Source: Gnetum montanum (Eukaryota; Streptophyta; Gnetopsida; Gnetales; Gnetaceae). From it: 64,000 nucleotides of DNA. Of the stretch, positions 10,774-21,589 are shown piece by piece. The notes beneath the pieces were generated by a model, which made no database searches, was not told the DNA's origin, and was given only the letters and a program-made list of their open reading frames with translations. The stretch is taken from contig MNCI01010504.1 of NCBI GenBank assembly GCA_015680685.1, positions 71,235 to 135,234 of the forward strand, given 5' to 3'. The stretch's first letter is position 1. The number at the start of each line of letters is the position of its first letter. A program made the position numbers and the translations under genes.

Positions 10774-13055
10774 AATGAAAACTTTTCCTCGAGTTCTTTA
10801 CAATAATATCGAGAAGGTATGAGATTATTGACTCAAATGAAACTAATGGGATGACATGTGAACGGATCATCATTACAATACACAACAAAATTGGTGTTCA
10901 TGACAACAAGAGTGAACACCTTATTACATTGACATCAGGCCTCATTTGGAAACTAAAAAAGAGAGAGAGAAAGAAGTGTTGTTGTTGCCAACGCCCAGAT
11001 TGCACCTTTCATTATCCATCTGTAAGTGCGCCATCGATCTTACTCCTTGCATAGCTACTTCAGCACTATTCCATTCCAAGTGCTCCTTACAGATCCAGTC
11101 CATTGTTGCATGACTGCCATCTGCACACACAACACAGTCTTATATTAGCAAGGGTAAATGAATTTCAATGCAGTTGATACCTTGCTACGGTGAAAGGTCC
11201 ATTGGCTGGGTTGTGGTATGGCTGATTGGGTCTGGAGATATATTAATGATGACTACCGAAGGTGTAGGGGTTAGGAGAAAATCGAAAAAATTAGGCCTCA
11301 TACCCCCATGACTAATCATGAACCTCTAGTAGCAAGAGAATGGAGAAAGAAAAGGAAGAAGAAGGATGGATAAAAAGAGACAACTAGGACATCGATGAAA
11401 TGGATGTCAAGATGGAAATGAACAAAATAAAATGGATTGCAAAATGTTAAGGGAAAGAATTTAACTGGTGCATCAAATAGGAATGTCAATGGGTCCTTCC
11501 CAAAGCAGGCTCATGCCCTTAATGCCCTGACAAACCCACATTCAAAGAGTCTGTAGGCTCTGGGAATGTCCTGTGGAACAAGAGTGAAAGTCTCAACCAT
11601 AAGAATTTACCAAAAAGAAAATGATGTGTCAACCAAAATATACACTAATGATACAACTGGCAATGAGGTGAATAATGGAGAGAAGGATGGTGAGAAGAGA
11701 ATGGAATGAAATCCCAAGAACAATGTGGTGTACAGCCCTTTGTGTGTTTTGTGATTAATGTGACTTGGCAAATCTCATTCCAACTCCGGCATTAGACCAA
11801 CCACATATAGTGACTTCGCATCAATGCATTCGGCCAATCCATCCACTTGAATAGCAAGAATGCCTGTTCCAAGAGCCACCACCATTCCGACGAAATGAAT
11901 GAGGAGAGAATGGGAAGCCAGGAGGGCCTTAGTTAGAGGGAACATTTTTAGTTCCATAACTAGTGCTTGTAGCCCAAAAGATTATTTTGTCTAAGGGGTG
12001 TGCTTTGAATTCTCACTTTTCTTTTCTTTTTCCATTTTTTTGTTTTATGTTTTTATGTGTGAGAACCACACCATGAAAAGGCTTCTTATTTTTATTGACT
12101 CCGCTGCCTGATAATTGAGGAACATCAGAATGGTAAGAAAACTCAAGAAGAAAACATCTAAGCACCCAAGAGAATGGCCAACATAAATTCATCAAGTTCC
12201 CTTGAAGTCATACCCTTTTCAATCCTTGAGTCCTTAGTTTGAGAAGTGCCAAGTCATCGATTCGTTAAAGTTCTTATTAGAAAGGGACTGTACATTTCCA
12301 AGCCAAGAGAGATCATAGACTTTGTGGATGGATGGATGAAGTGGACTCATTGCTTGCCATATCAAAAGAAACATACCTTAGTATCAACATCATAACTTAA
12401 AGGTAAAAACCAAACATAGCAATCAAATGGAAGAACAGTTCATACCATCATGAAGAACACTTATTGGGTGACAAACTTATAGGATGGATAAAACACACAC
12501 ACACACACAAAATTGAAAAATTATAACGATGTTGTAAAACAAAAACAAGAAAAGTTAAATAAATTTGTAAAACAAAAATGTGCAAAACAAAAACATGTAA
12601 AACAAGAACGTGTAAAACAAAAACATGTTAAACAAAAATTGTAAAAAAAAAATGTGTAAAACAAAAACTGTAAAACAAAAATGTGTAAAACAGAAACATG
12701 TAAAAAAAAAAAGTGTAAAAAAAAAAAATGTGTAAAACAAAAACTAAAAAGAACTGAGGGCCTCCAATGATTAGCATAGATGGCCGTCTCCCCCATGACT
12801 GAATTGCAAGGGAGAGATCCGAAATAATGAACGTCTATTTGAATTTTGTAAAAGTGCCTAACTTCTCCCCATTAATGTTCTTAGATTAAGGGGTGGAAGT
12901 TGGAGATGCTCATATTCCAATGTGTCTATGCCTTTGTTATTAAGATGAGTTGTTTCCTCAGTTCGTTTCGTGCATATTGGGTTGCTCTTTCTAGTAGCTG
13001 TTAACCACGGGGTGTCCACTACTAGTGTGGTTGCTACATACAGGCACCTTTGAAT
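10774..13055. other. Element B non-coding internal region
   Basis: About 2.3 kb between the polypurine tract and the protease end, where an autonomous gypsy element would carry pol. Only short ORFs without motifs occur. The sequence is alignable by eye with 37668-39527 of element E, including a run beginning near 10780 and 37668. Two internal copies of the polypurine-like motif lie at 11302-11313 and 12790-12800. Confidence 0.7.
12485..12750. repeat. Simple repeat: (AC)n and a GTAAAACAAAAA-type array
   Basis: A CA dinucleotide run (about 12489-12508) is followed by 15-18-bp units such as TGTGTAAAACAAAAAC. The matching place in element E (39430-39505) has only a few units, so this array expanded after the two copies separated. 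The Phe/Cys-rich minus-strand ORF here is a product of the repeat. Confidence 0.88.
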
Positions 13056-13976
13056 TTATGTTTCTTGGGCACATAGATTACATGGAAGAGATGCTGAACA
13101 TTCTTCCATGTCATCACCCTTTGAGTCACTGTATGTGATGCACAAAAATTTCTTCTTCTTGATCTTTCCGTAAATGTTTATCTTAGATATCTCCAAGGAA
13201 AGATCGTGGATCCCTAGGTACGCATCTATCGTACTTAGCCATGGCCTTCCCATTATGATTGGGAAGCCCCCGTTGTTATTATTGACTTCTATCACCAGGA
13301 AGTCAGCTGGGTATGACCACCCACACATAGTGGTAACAATGTCCTCCACCAATCCCAAGGGAATGGTGATGGACTGGTCAGCCAGCTCTAGTTGAATGTT
13401 GCTCTTCTTAAGTTGGGGCAGGTTCTAGGCTTGATACATTTCTCGTGAGATTAAGTTGACTCCGAAACCTGTGTCAAGAAGAGCCTTATGTGATTTTTTC
13501 CCGATGATTTGTAGATAGATTAAGGGGCTTCTAGGATTAGAAAGTTTCCTAGGAAGGTGGCCTACCTTGATCCAATCTGTTACGGTATGTGTTAACATAA
13601 TTGTATGTGTGAAGCTATGTTGTTGGACTGAAGGGGGCCCTGAAGTTTTGTTTGTTAGAGGAGCGTACATAGACTCAACTGCTTTTTGTTGTGAGAGCTT
13701 GTCTAGGCTTTTGTTTATGAAGAAAGGTCTTCTCTTTTCACAGTTTTCAGAACTAGCAGTGGGTTGAATGTTTACAACTCTCACAGCGTTATGTTGCTGC
13801 GGTTGAGTGGGGAGTTCCACTTGCATTGTTGGAGTAGAAGGTATGGGAACTACAGGTGGAAGAGGTGCAGATGGAGTTGGAGGATGGTAGGTATGTGGGG
13901 TGCCTCTCGGAGGAGAAGGAGTCCTCCTAAAGTACTCCCAAACTTGGTAGTGACATTGGGAAGTTGTGTGACCCAT
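13056..13976 (-). pseudogene. Element B protease (retropepsin-like)
   Basis: The first open stretch (13976-13425) begins with a Pro/Gln/Ser-rich linker and ends with LIYLQIIGKKSHKALLDTGF and GVNLIS, the aspartic-protease DTG block. The second (13358-13056) has FLVIEVNNNNGGFPIIMGRP and WLSTIDAYLGIHD, the C-terminal flap and ILGRPWL block. A stop after REMYQA separates them. It ends with a Cys-rich tail and no RT follows. Confidence 0.8.
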
Positions 13977-14163
13977 AGAGTCACTTGGAGAAATCGGCTG
14001 CTACACATAATATCCATATGGGTCTGGCTGCCGGTAAGGGTACTGCTGTTTCGATGGTGGCATCCCCCATGACTGTGGGTGTTGCCATTGCTGATGTTGT
14101 CCGATGGGTTGTGGTGGAGTTCCACTTGGATAGTACATTAATGGTTGGTGGAACTGCCTTGGG

Positions 14164-15738
14164 TTACCTTGGGGATAAGGTAACCTTCAGGGTGTTTTGC
14201 CATTTGTTGAGTCTCGGGTTAAGTGCATACACCCCAAACTCTTGTAGATGTGAAATGATTAGACAACATCCCTTAGGATGGTCATATTGGCAGATCTCAC
14301 ATCCACCGTCATCGTCTGTATCTGAGTTCACAACCTCATCAGAGATAGTAATTTTCCCCTTACCCTTGTTATGTGCAGGGCCTGAATTTCTCTGCTTTGT
14401 CTTACCTTTGTCACTACTTTGTTCCACCTTAGACTCTTCTATGATTTTCAAGATAGTTTCAAGTCTAGAGTCTAAAGAATCCCACAATTAATCCACCTTA
14501 GCCGATACTTCTGTTAGTTTTTGAATCGGCAAGGTTTTTCTGTTCACCAACTCTTCGAGTGGTGACTCATCCTCCTCATCACAAAATTTCACTCCCTTCT
14601 TCCAAAGGGAAAGATCATGGTTGTATTCTTCCGCACTCTCTCTTTTTTGTAGCTCCCCTTCTTCTTTGGCTACTTGCTCCAATAAGCGATGTATTTCATG
14701 GGATCTAAGTTCTAATAGTCTCCCTCGGGCATAAGTCCTAAGGGTTCTCCTAGTGTCATGCCTTAGACCATCTATGATGTGACAAATTTGGTCCCGTTGT
14801 GCATAACCATGGCCCAGGCAACGATGTAACAATGCGTAGTAGTGGCCCATGGCAACATCCAAGGGTTCATAAGTACCTTGCTTCCATCCTTGGATTTGCT
14901 TACACAAATTAGACACTCTGGAGTACGTTTGATATTTATCATTGAAGAGTTCTAACATCGTAATCCACCTCCTGATGGTTTCCAACTCTAAGGATCGGTA
15001 CCAACTCTCTGCTTCCTTGATGAGTGTCCTGGAAAACAACTTAAGTTTCTACCACTCGTTTTCTATGTTTTGCAAGACACATGCATCGTGGAATGATTGT
15101 AAATGATGTTGCGGATCCGCGTTGTATCCCCCTTCAAAGCATGGGATATTGTTCATGTCTAAGTGCTTGATTCGACTGTCCTTTTGATGCCTTGTTGGAA
15201 TTCTTACTGCCTCCATTATATCAAGCATACTCCAAGTTGCAAGTAGGGGCTCGTCATGATCATCTCTTTCATGACGCTTGTGATGTCTGCGTTGTTCCCT
15301 ACTTTCCCTTCGTTCATGCCCTTGTCCTCTCTCTTGACTCTCTCGTCAAGGTCTCTCATTTCACCTACCTCTATCCTCATCGTTATGCTCATGATGGCTG
15401 TGCCTAGATGTGGAAGGAGAGGGTGAGTGATGAGATGAAGGAGAAGAAGAAGGAGAACCATTGCCATGACTATGCTTCTTACCTTCTCTTCGGCTACTAC
15501 GGCCCCGATTGTGATGACGATCTAAGTGCCTGTCCTTTTCATGTGTTGTTGTCTCCTCTATGAACAGTTGGCATTCACAGGGATCAGAACCAATGTTATG
15601 TATCATGGAGCATAGGTACTGATACCCCACCTCCTCACCATCGTTAGGAGGGGGAACATCATTTGATAAAGAACCCGTTATAATGGGTTCATCATCTTCT
15701 ATTTCACTCAGGATGTGCGGGACCTCTTTGCCCTTCAT
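14164..15738 (-). pseudogene. Element B gag
   Basis: On the minus strand, 15738-15361 codes for an acidic then Arg/Ser/His-rich N-terminal region. The core at 15039-14488 has KEAESWYRSL, FNDKYQTYSRV, LCKQIQGWKQG and LEQVAKEEGEL. The C-terminal part (14487-14164) contains CEICQYDHPKGCC, a zinc-knuckle-like motif. A stop at about 14488-14490 (VD*LWDSL) corresponds to VDQMWDSL in element E, a CAA to TAA change. Further stops lie at about 15040-15360. Gag would form the particle that packages element RNA. Confidence 0.82.
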
Positions 15739-16228
15739 CAGTGTATGTTGGCTCTCCTACCGTGAGTCCCTCATACATTACACTACTGTGGGATGATAAT
15801 CCCTTGTATCAAAATCTCCTGCAACGTATTTAGCATATAGTTCTGTCATGCCGATCTGTGCCAAAGCATGAAGAAGCATGTTTGGGATTGATTAATCTGG
15901 GGGTAACACTATGTTACCTTGCAAATCTATCCATCACAGCTGTTTGTCTTGATGGAGGATAAAGGTAAAGTCTGGTATGTACTCATCGAGATGAGTATAT
16001 ACCACTCGGTATTGTTGAGGAATTGGTAGATTTTGGTTATGTGTTTTTGATTACTGACTGTTCCTTGTATTATCCCTAGGTGATGAATTGCTTTTGTTAG
16101 AAGAAGACATTGTTATCGGTGTGCTAATTACCATTATATAAATTTTCTTTTAATTATCCCTAAGGTTCATTTAAGCTTCCAAGGATGTGAGTGATATCCT
16201 ATGTTCTACTTAGTGCACAAACAGTTAG

Positions 16229-16246
16229 TCCCTGGCAACGGTGCCA
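16229..16246 (-). other. Element B primer-binding site (tRNA-Asp)
   Basis: TGGCACCGTTGCCAGGGA, one base inside the 5' LTR, differs at two positions from the complement of the 3' end of plant tRNA-Asp(GUC), TGGCGCCGTTGCCGGGGA (from memory). It fixes the element's orientation as leftward. Confidence 0.85.
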
Positions 16247-16247
16247 A

Positions 16248-16964
16248 TGATGAGTGGCGAGGTACCCCTACACTCAACCATACGAATACGAGTGTAGCAC
16301 ACGTGATCCGATCGAACTCCATAGACTCAGTGCCTACACGCCTCATGGAACACTTAAGGTTAATTATTTGTTGTCTTCCCAGACTTACTTGTAGTTGTCA
16401 TGGTGTATGGTTAAGTAAGTCTGAGGTATATGATTTTTATATCTTTTTATGTTTTTGTCTTCTATGCTAATGAGTTGAAGGGTAGAGAGACTAATTACTA
16501 ACTTTAACTAACGAACTAAGTCTAAATTAACCTAGCTTCAACATCTGTTCCCACTTACCGTTCACACCCTGAACCGATGCAACCTTGGTTACCAAACGCT
16601 AATCATTGCTGGGATCACCAAGCGTAACACACGTGCTCGAAGTGGTCGTACTGAGGCACTTAACTAGGAGAGAAGGGTTGAGAGAAAATTAATAACTAAT
16701 AAAGCAATTAAATAATAGATAATAAATAACAGTAAATAAAATCCTAATTAGCCTATTCCATGCACTGCAAGGTTTATCTAAGAAGCTCATCTTTATTGCC
16801 ATACACAAACTTGTGTTTAGGTACAATGTCTGCTCGAATAAAGATATGTTCACTCTGGAGTTCCTACTGCGGGCACATGGAAATTAATCTATCTCTGGAG
16901 TGGAAAAACTGCCAGAGTTTCCCTACGGTCTAGGCCTAGCATGGGAGAGCTACCTCTTATTTAT
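16248..16964 (-). repeat. Element B 5' LTR, truncated at its outer end
   Basis: Matches 9927-10655 of the other LTR, then homology stops at the TATA box (AATAAGAGG on the minus strand). The outer 104 bp or so, including the palindrome region and terminal CCCATCA, are missing. The adjacent D sequence resumes at once. Confidence 0.9.
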
Positions 16965-19900
16965 GGTTTCATTTGTAATGGGGAAGTTAAGGCCATGGGC
17001 TGAGGCTTAGTAGTTGGGGCCAGCATAACAACTAATAAATGATCAAAACCAAGCTTAAGCATAAAACAACAAAACTTAAACATATGAGACCACGGGCATA
17101 CACACCTAGAACATCATCTTGAATGATGATAGGGGATTCACCTAGCTATGAGGGGTCAAATATGGAGTCAAAGTCATCCAATGGAACATTGGATAATCCC
17201 TCCTCCTCTAGGCATTTTTGCTCCACCTCTATTGCTACTGGCTGGGCCACAACCCTTGTTGCTTGCCTATAAGAGCAACAAGAGCAAAATGTAATAACTT
17301 AGCACATCTTACTTAAAACCATATAGCCTTATAACATAAAACATAATAATGCAAAAAAATTAAAAACATAAAAAAAATTATAACATACCTGTGACCATGT
17401 CTCATGCTTGGCTAAGTCTGACCACAAACCTCCTCTTGGAAGGTTTCTCAATCACTGGTGCTTCCTCATCAGCCATAGGCCTCTTTAGTTTGGCTCTAAT
17501 TGAACCCTTAGCTTTAGCCTATAATTTCTTAGCCTTTTTGATGTTTCCTTAAGTAACTTCGGGCTTCATCCCCATGCTATTAGGGGAAGTACAATGCCTA
17601 CCACTAAGGCCCTTAGTGGTAATAGACAACAACTCCCCAATGTCCTCTGGTTGATTCTAAGCTTGCATGGTGGGATAAACATACTTCACCCATGGCTTGG
17701 AGAGTTGAGATGGATCTTGGCTTATCCATTTTTCATCCTTTCTCACAATGAGAATCTTCATGAAGCTCCTCAAATATGCCACAAAGAATGTGCAATGCAG
17801 GTGGCATTTTTTGTAAGGTTGTCACGGAGTTTGAGGATCTTCCCATGTAGCCTGGAAGCTAAGTGACCAACTGAGTTGAATTGATCATCATCTAAAAGGA
17901 TCTTCTTCATGGTCCATGCTTGCTCAACACCCATAATTGTTTCCTATGATAGCAACTTGGGGAACCCATGAGAGCAGAATAAGGGATATGCCTCTCTAGC
18001 CTCTTCAACCTTGAATTATCTAGGAGATAATCCCTTGTGACCATGGTGAGTGCCTAGCCACTCCTCCACCTCCTCCCAATGCTCCATCTCTTTACCTGCC
18101 TTAGTGATAATCTTTAGGCCTTTGCAAGGAACGCCAAAGAGGTTACTAAAGGTAAATTCATTGATGGCTAGGGTGATAAGCACATCATGAACTTGGGTGA
18201 TGAACTTCTTAACTCCTTTGTCAAAGGAGTTAATGATCACCATCTTAGGAGTAGGGACATTGGGCTAGGGGTCATGAAAAGATTAAGCAAACCTACATCA
18301 GTAATGTTTGCTTGAACATTTCTAGGTGTCCTACTAGCTAATCGTTGTTGTGCCAAATTGACCTCATCATACTTTAGAATCAAAATTTTCTTAGAATGTC
18401 CTAAAATAACAAGTGTGATGGTGGAGGAAGTGCTAGCACCTACAATACAACAAGAGGTTGATTAGCTTAGGAATAGTCATGTAAAACCAAAATATAACAA
18501 ATATGATCAAAATTAAAATCAAATTTATAACCAATCATAGTCAACAAAACATTTTAGACATTTAAAGCCTAAGTAGCCTATAAACATACAACCATAAGAA
18601 AATGTTGACATGAAAACAAAAATAAAAGTAACTCTTACCTTTGTTACTAGATGAGGGTTGCATGGGGTCTTCAATTGGTATGTAGGAAAGATTGTACTTG
18701 GCCCACCAATTGTGCATTGTCCCATTCTCTAGACACCATTGGTAGACCTTGGAGTAGAATGTGGTGTACCTACCTAAGTCACCTCTTAGTTGCTCCACCA
18801 CCACAAGCCTTACTAAGGGGCTTTTGGTGAAAACTTCCAATGTTGTTTGGGCCAAGGGTAAGAGTTGATCACTTTTGATGAACCCCTTGTTATCAACCCT
18901 ATACCTATAAACATACCAATTCAAGCGAGAAAAACCATTAAAATCAAATAGGCTAATAAACCTAATAATGAAAATATCCAAAAAGAAAACTTAAAATCAT
19001 GCTTACCCTTCCACATGGTAGATAGTGTTAGAAGGATTTTGAAATAGCATGTGGGCTTGATGACCAACTAATAGTGTGTTGTTGGCATTGTACAAGTTGA
19101 ACTTAGGCATGTATAAAATCTTGGATAGCTTACAAGTCCCTCTTGTGCATGTGCCATCAAGTGCTTCATCCTCCATGTGTGTTTCGGGATCGTCTTCTAA
19201 TAACTTGATGATCAAGCTCAATGATCAAGGCAACAAGGTCTAAATTATTATGGAAGCTATGTGAGATGAAAAATGTGACCATATCATCACACTAAAGTTT
19301 TGCAATAGAAAGGCTAAGAACTCTTGTGACCCTAGCCTAAACCATAAGGAGTCATGCTCCAACATCATGTGGATAGGCGGGGTGTTAGGCTTTGGGATGT
19401 GGACGCAACAGAGTAATTCCACTAGCTCGATCACCATTAGTATGGGCTTGAGGAAGGCCCTACATATAACAACAACAATAGTTAGAATAGTAGACAACCA
19501 TGGACAAATATAAGTAAATGCTAAGTAACCAAAATTACAAAAACTTTAACACTAATGTAGGCATTCTAAACAAACAACCAAAACCATAGTTTCAACACTT
19601 AGAAGCTAAACCAAAACTAGGAATAACTTTCATTAAAAACCATATACAACCAAGTGGCCAACCAATAATTGATGGTAGTTTTCATGGTAAAATATGCATA
19701 AAAGTATGAAATTCGTTTATGTAGAAACATCTAAAAAATGAAAACTAGCTTGTAACTACAACAATAGTCAAAATTCCAATTTGAATTTTTGAAAATTTTA
19801 CTAAGTATCCTAGTTAATGGTGAAATTAGGCATAGTAAAAACTTAAGGAATACTAGCTAATATTTGCTAAATATTTAAAGTGACTATATACAACTAAAAC

Positions 19901-21318
19901 TACAACATGTAAACAACCTTAACAACCCTTGAACATAATTGCAAAAATACAACACCAATACCAACACTACCTATATAGATAGGAAGGTTTGTCATTTTCA
20001 TGGCCAAAATTTCAACTGTACAAAATAGTTCACACTTGACTAAAAATGATAGATTAGAGCTAAAATTTTTTCTAAGGCTAGGGATTATGTGAACATAAAA
20101 ATTTAACAAAATTGGATATCTATGTTGAGGCTCCAAGCTTGGGAAAAATTGGAAGCACAACCAAAAACAACAACAACATTCAACCAACAACTTCACAACA
20201 ACCCAAAAACTATAGAAAATTGCCATAGTAGACAATTAATAAAAAATATAATTTTTTTTAACTTATCCAAAACCACTTCCAAACCCTCCCTAACACATTA
20301 GAGTATCCCCAAAACCCTAGGATGTTGGCTGGAAATTTTTTTTAAAGTGCCAATGTTGCCCATCTTCATAGGGGTAAAGTGTAATGACCAAAAAACCACA
20401 CTTTTAGAATAGTTTGCCAAAACATTTACCAAAAATAAATTCTGTAACCAAATTTAGTGATTTCATAGTTGTTTGAATCCTTAAACAATGATCTAAACAC
20501 CCAAGCTAGAAACCATAAAAATTCCTAGCCATTTTTGCAAAAACTAAAAAATAATAATGCAAAAGTACCAGGAACAAAACTGTAATAGCATAACCCCACT
20601 TTGCGTGAGTTTATGAAAATTTTTTCCAAAAATTAAATACACATCCAAATTTGATGATTTCATAGCTATTGAAATTCTTAAAAAAAACTCTAAAAACTTA
20701 CAAATTGAAAACTAAAAAATTCTTAACCAATTTTTTCCAATAAAATAAAATAAAATACCAAAGTACCCTTAAAAATGGCTAAAACTAAAAACCCACTCTT
20801 GCATTGGCTTATGGAAAAATTTGTGGAGAATTAATCGTACATTAGAATCAAGTCATTTAAAAATCCATTTAATTGTTAAACATAGTATTATAACCTTATG
20901 GCCAAAAAAATCAAAATTTCTAAAATGTTTAAAAATTAAAATAAAATAAATGCAAAAGTGGTGTTGCTTTCTTGCCCTAAAGCACATAAAATGCCTAGAT
21001 ACAACAAGAAATAAATTTTTAATTCGACACACATTAATCCCACAACACAAGGAACACATAAAACCCATAACCCTAGCTTAGATTTAACATAGGAATTTTA
21101 GCAAATATAAATTTAACCAACACAAAAAAACCTGCAACCAAAAATTCCTAGGATCCTAAGGAAATTTCACATAAAAGTCTAGAATTTGTGTACTTGGGCA
21201 TCATGGTGCTAGAGCATTCAATAAGAACTGGTCATGGTAGGTTGGAGAGGCTATAGGTAGCTGCATTTCCCTCCTCTAGAGCTAGGTTCTTTGTGGTGGA
21301 GGCCCTCCTCTTAGACAT
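16965..21318 (-). pseudogene. Segment D gene, 5' part: multi-exon, unidentified
   Basis: The minus strand starts at an ATG (21318) reading MSKRRASTTKNLALEEGNAA and meets a stop after NLP. Exon-like stretches follow: 19497-19003, ending YHVEG with donor GTAAGC; a block from about 18901 opened by TTTATAG and reading YRVDNKGFIKSDQLLPLAQ and WWAKYNLSYIPIED, closed at SSSNKG with donor GTAAGAG near 18640; then 18430-17960 with LAINEFTFSNLFGVPCKGLK. A basic MADEE...KPSKRRF segment (about 17480) leads into acidic and Pro-rich sequence at the edge of B, and the coiled coil resumes at 9926. I do not recognise the family. It could be a captured host gene or an extra retroelement ORF. Introns are AT-rich with canonical borders. 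Confidence 0.45.
20340..20965. repeat. Degenerate tandem repeat, period about 197 bp, 3-4 units
   Basis: The landmark CCCACTNTTGCNTNNGNTTATG/AAAA recurs at about 20593 and 20791, with weaker copies near 20396 and 20951. Each is preceded by an AAAGTACC- or CAAAAGT-type motif and followed by GATTTCATAG-type sequence. The steps are 197, 198 and about 160 bp. It lies in what would be a large intron of the D gene. Confidence 0.6.
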
Positions 21319-21589
21319 GTTGGCTAAAAACATAGAAAACAACTGAGATCCTCAAGCTTTGGAGCCTCCTGCAACAACTATGTCAACTTCTTAGAGGTAG
21401 AATGACTAGGCAATGCTTGTAGTAGGTGTAATATGAGTTGGAATAGGTTCAAAGCTTTGATGCAAGGTGCTGAATCTTGGAAGTGATGAGAAGAGAATGA
21501 TTTATGTAAAATTATTTCTTAAAAATCAATTCTAAACTTATGTGCCTAGTTCAAAACATTGGTTTCTTTAAAATGTTCATCCAAGTCCC

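Larger units (their letters stand above)
9927..16964 (-). mobile_element. Element B: LTR retrotransposon with gag and protease only
   Basis: Two LTRs (9927-10759 and 16248-16964) flank 5.5 kb. The primer site sits beside the right LTR and a GGGGG polypurine run beside the left LTR, so the element is transcribed leftwards. Gag and protease fragments are present on the minus strand. No RT, RNase H or integrase motif is visible, and 10774-13050 is non-coding. The outer end of the right LTR is deleted, so the target duplication cannot be checked (left flank AATAC). It is inserted in the minus-strand gene of segment D. The closest relative in the window is element E. Confidence 0.9.

Noticed and set aside
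12521-12796. Phe/Cys-rich minus-strand ORF that looks like a membrane protein
   Set aside because: It is translated from the GTAAAACAAAAA simple repeat and is not conserved in element E.
16229-16246. Possible tRNA gene fragment (also at 32966 and 43022)
   Set aside because: Only the 18 bases of the tRNA-Asp 3' end are present, directly beside LTRs. These are primer-binding sites, not tRNA genes.
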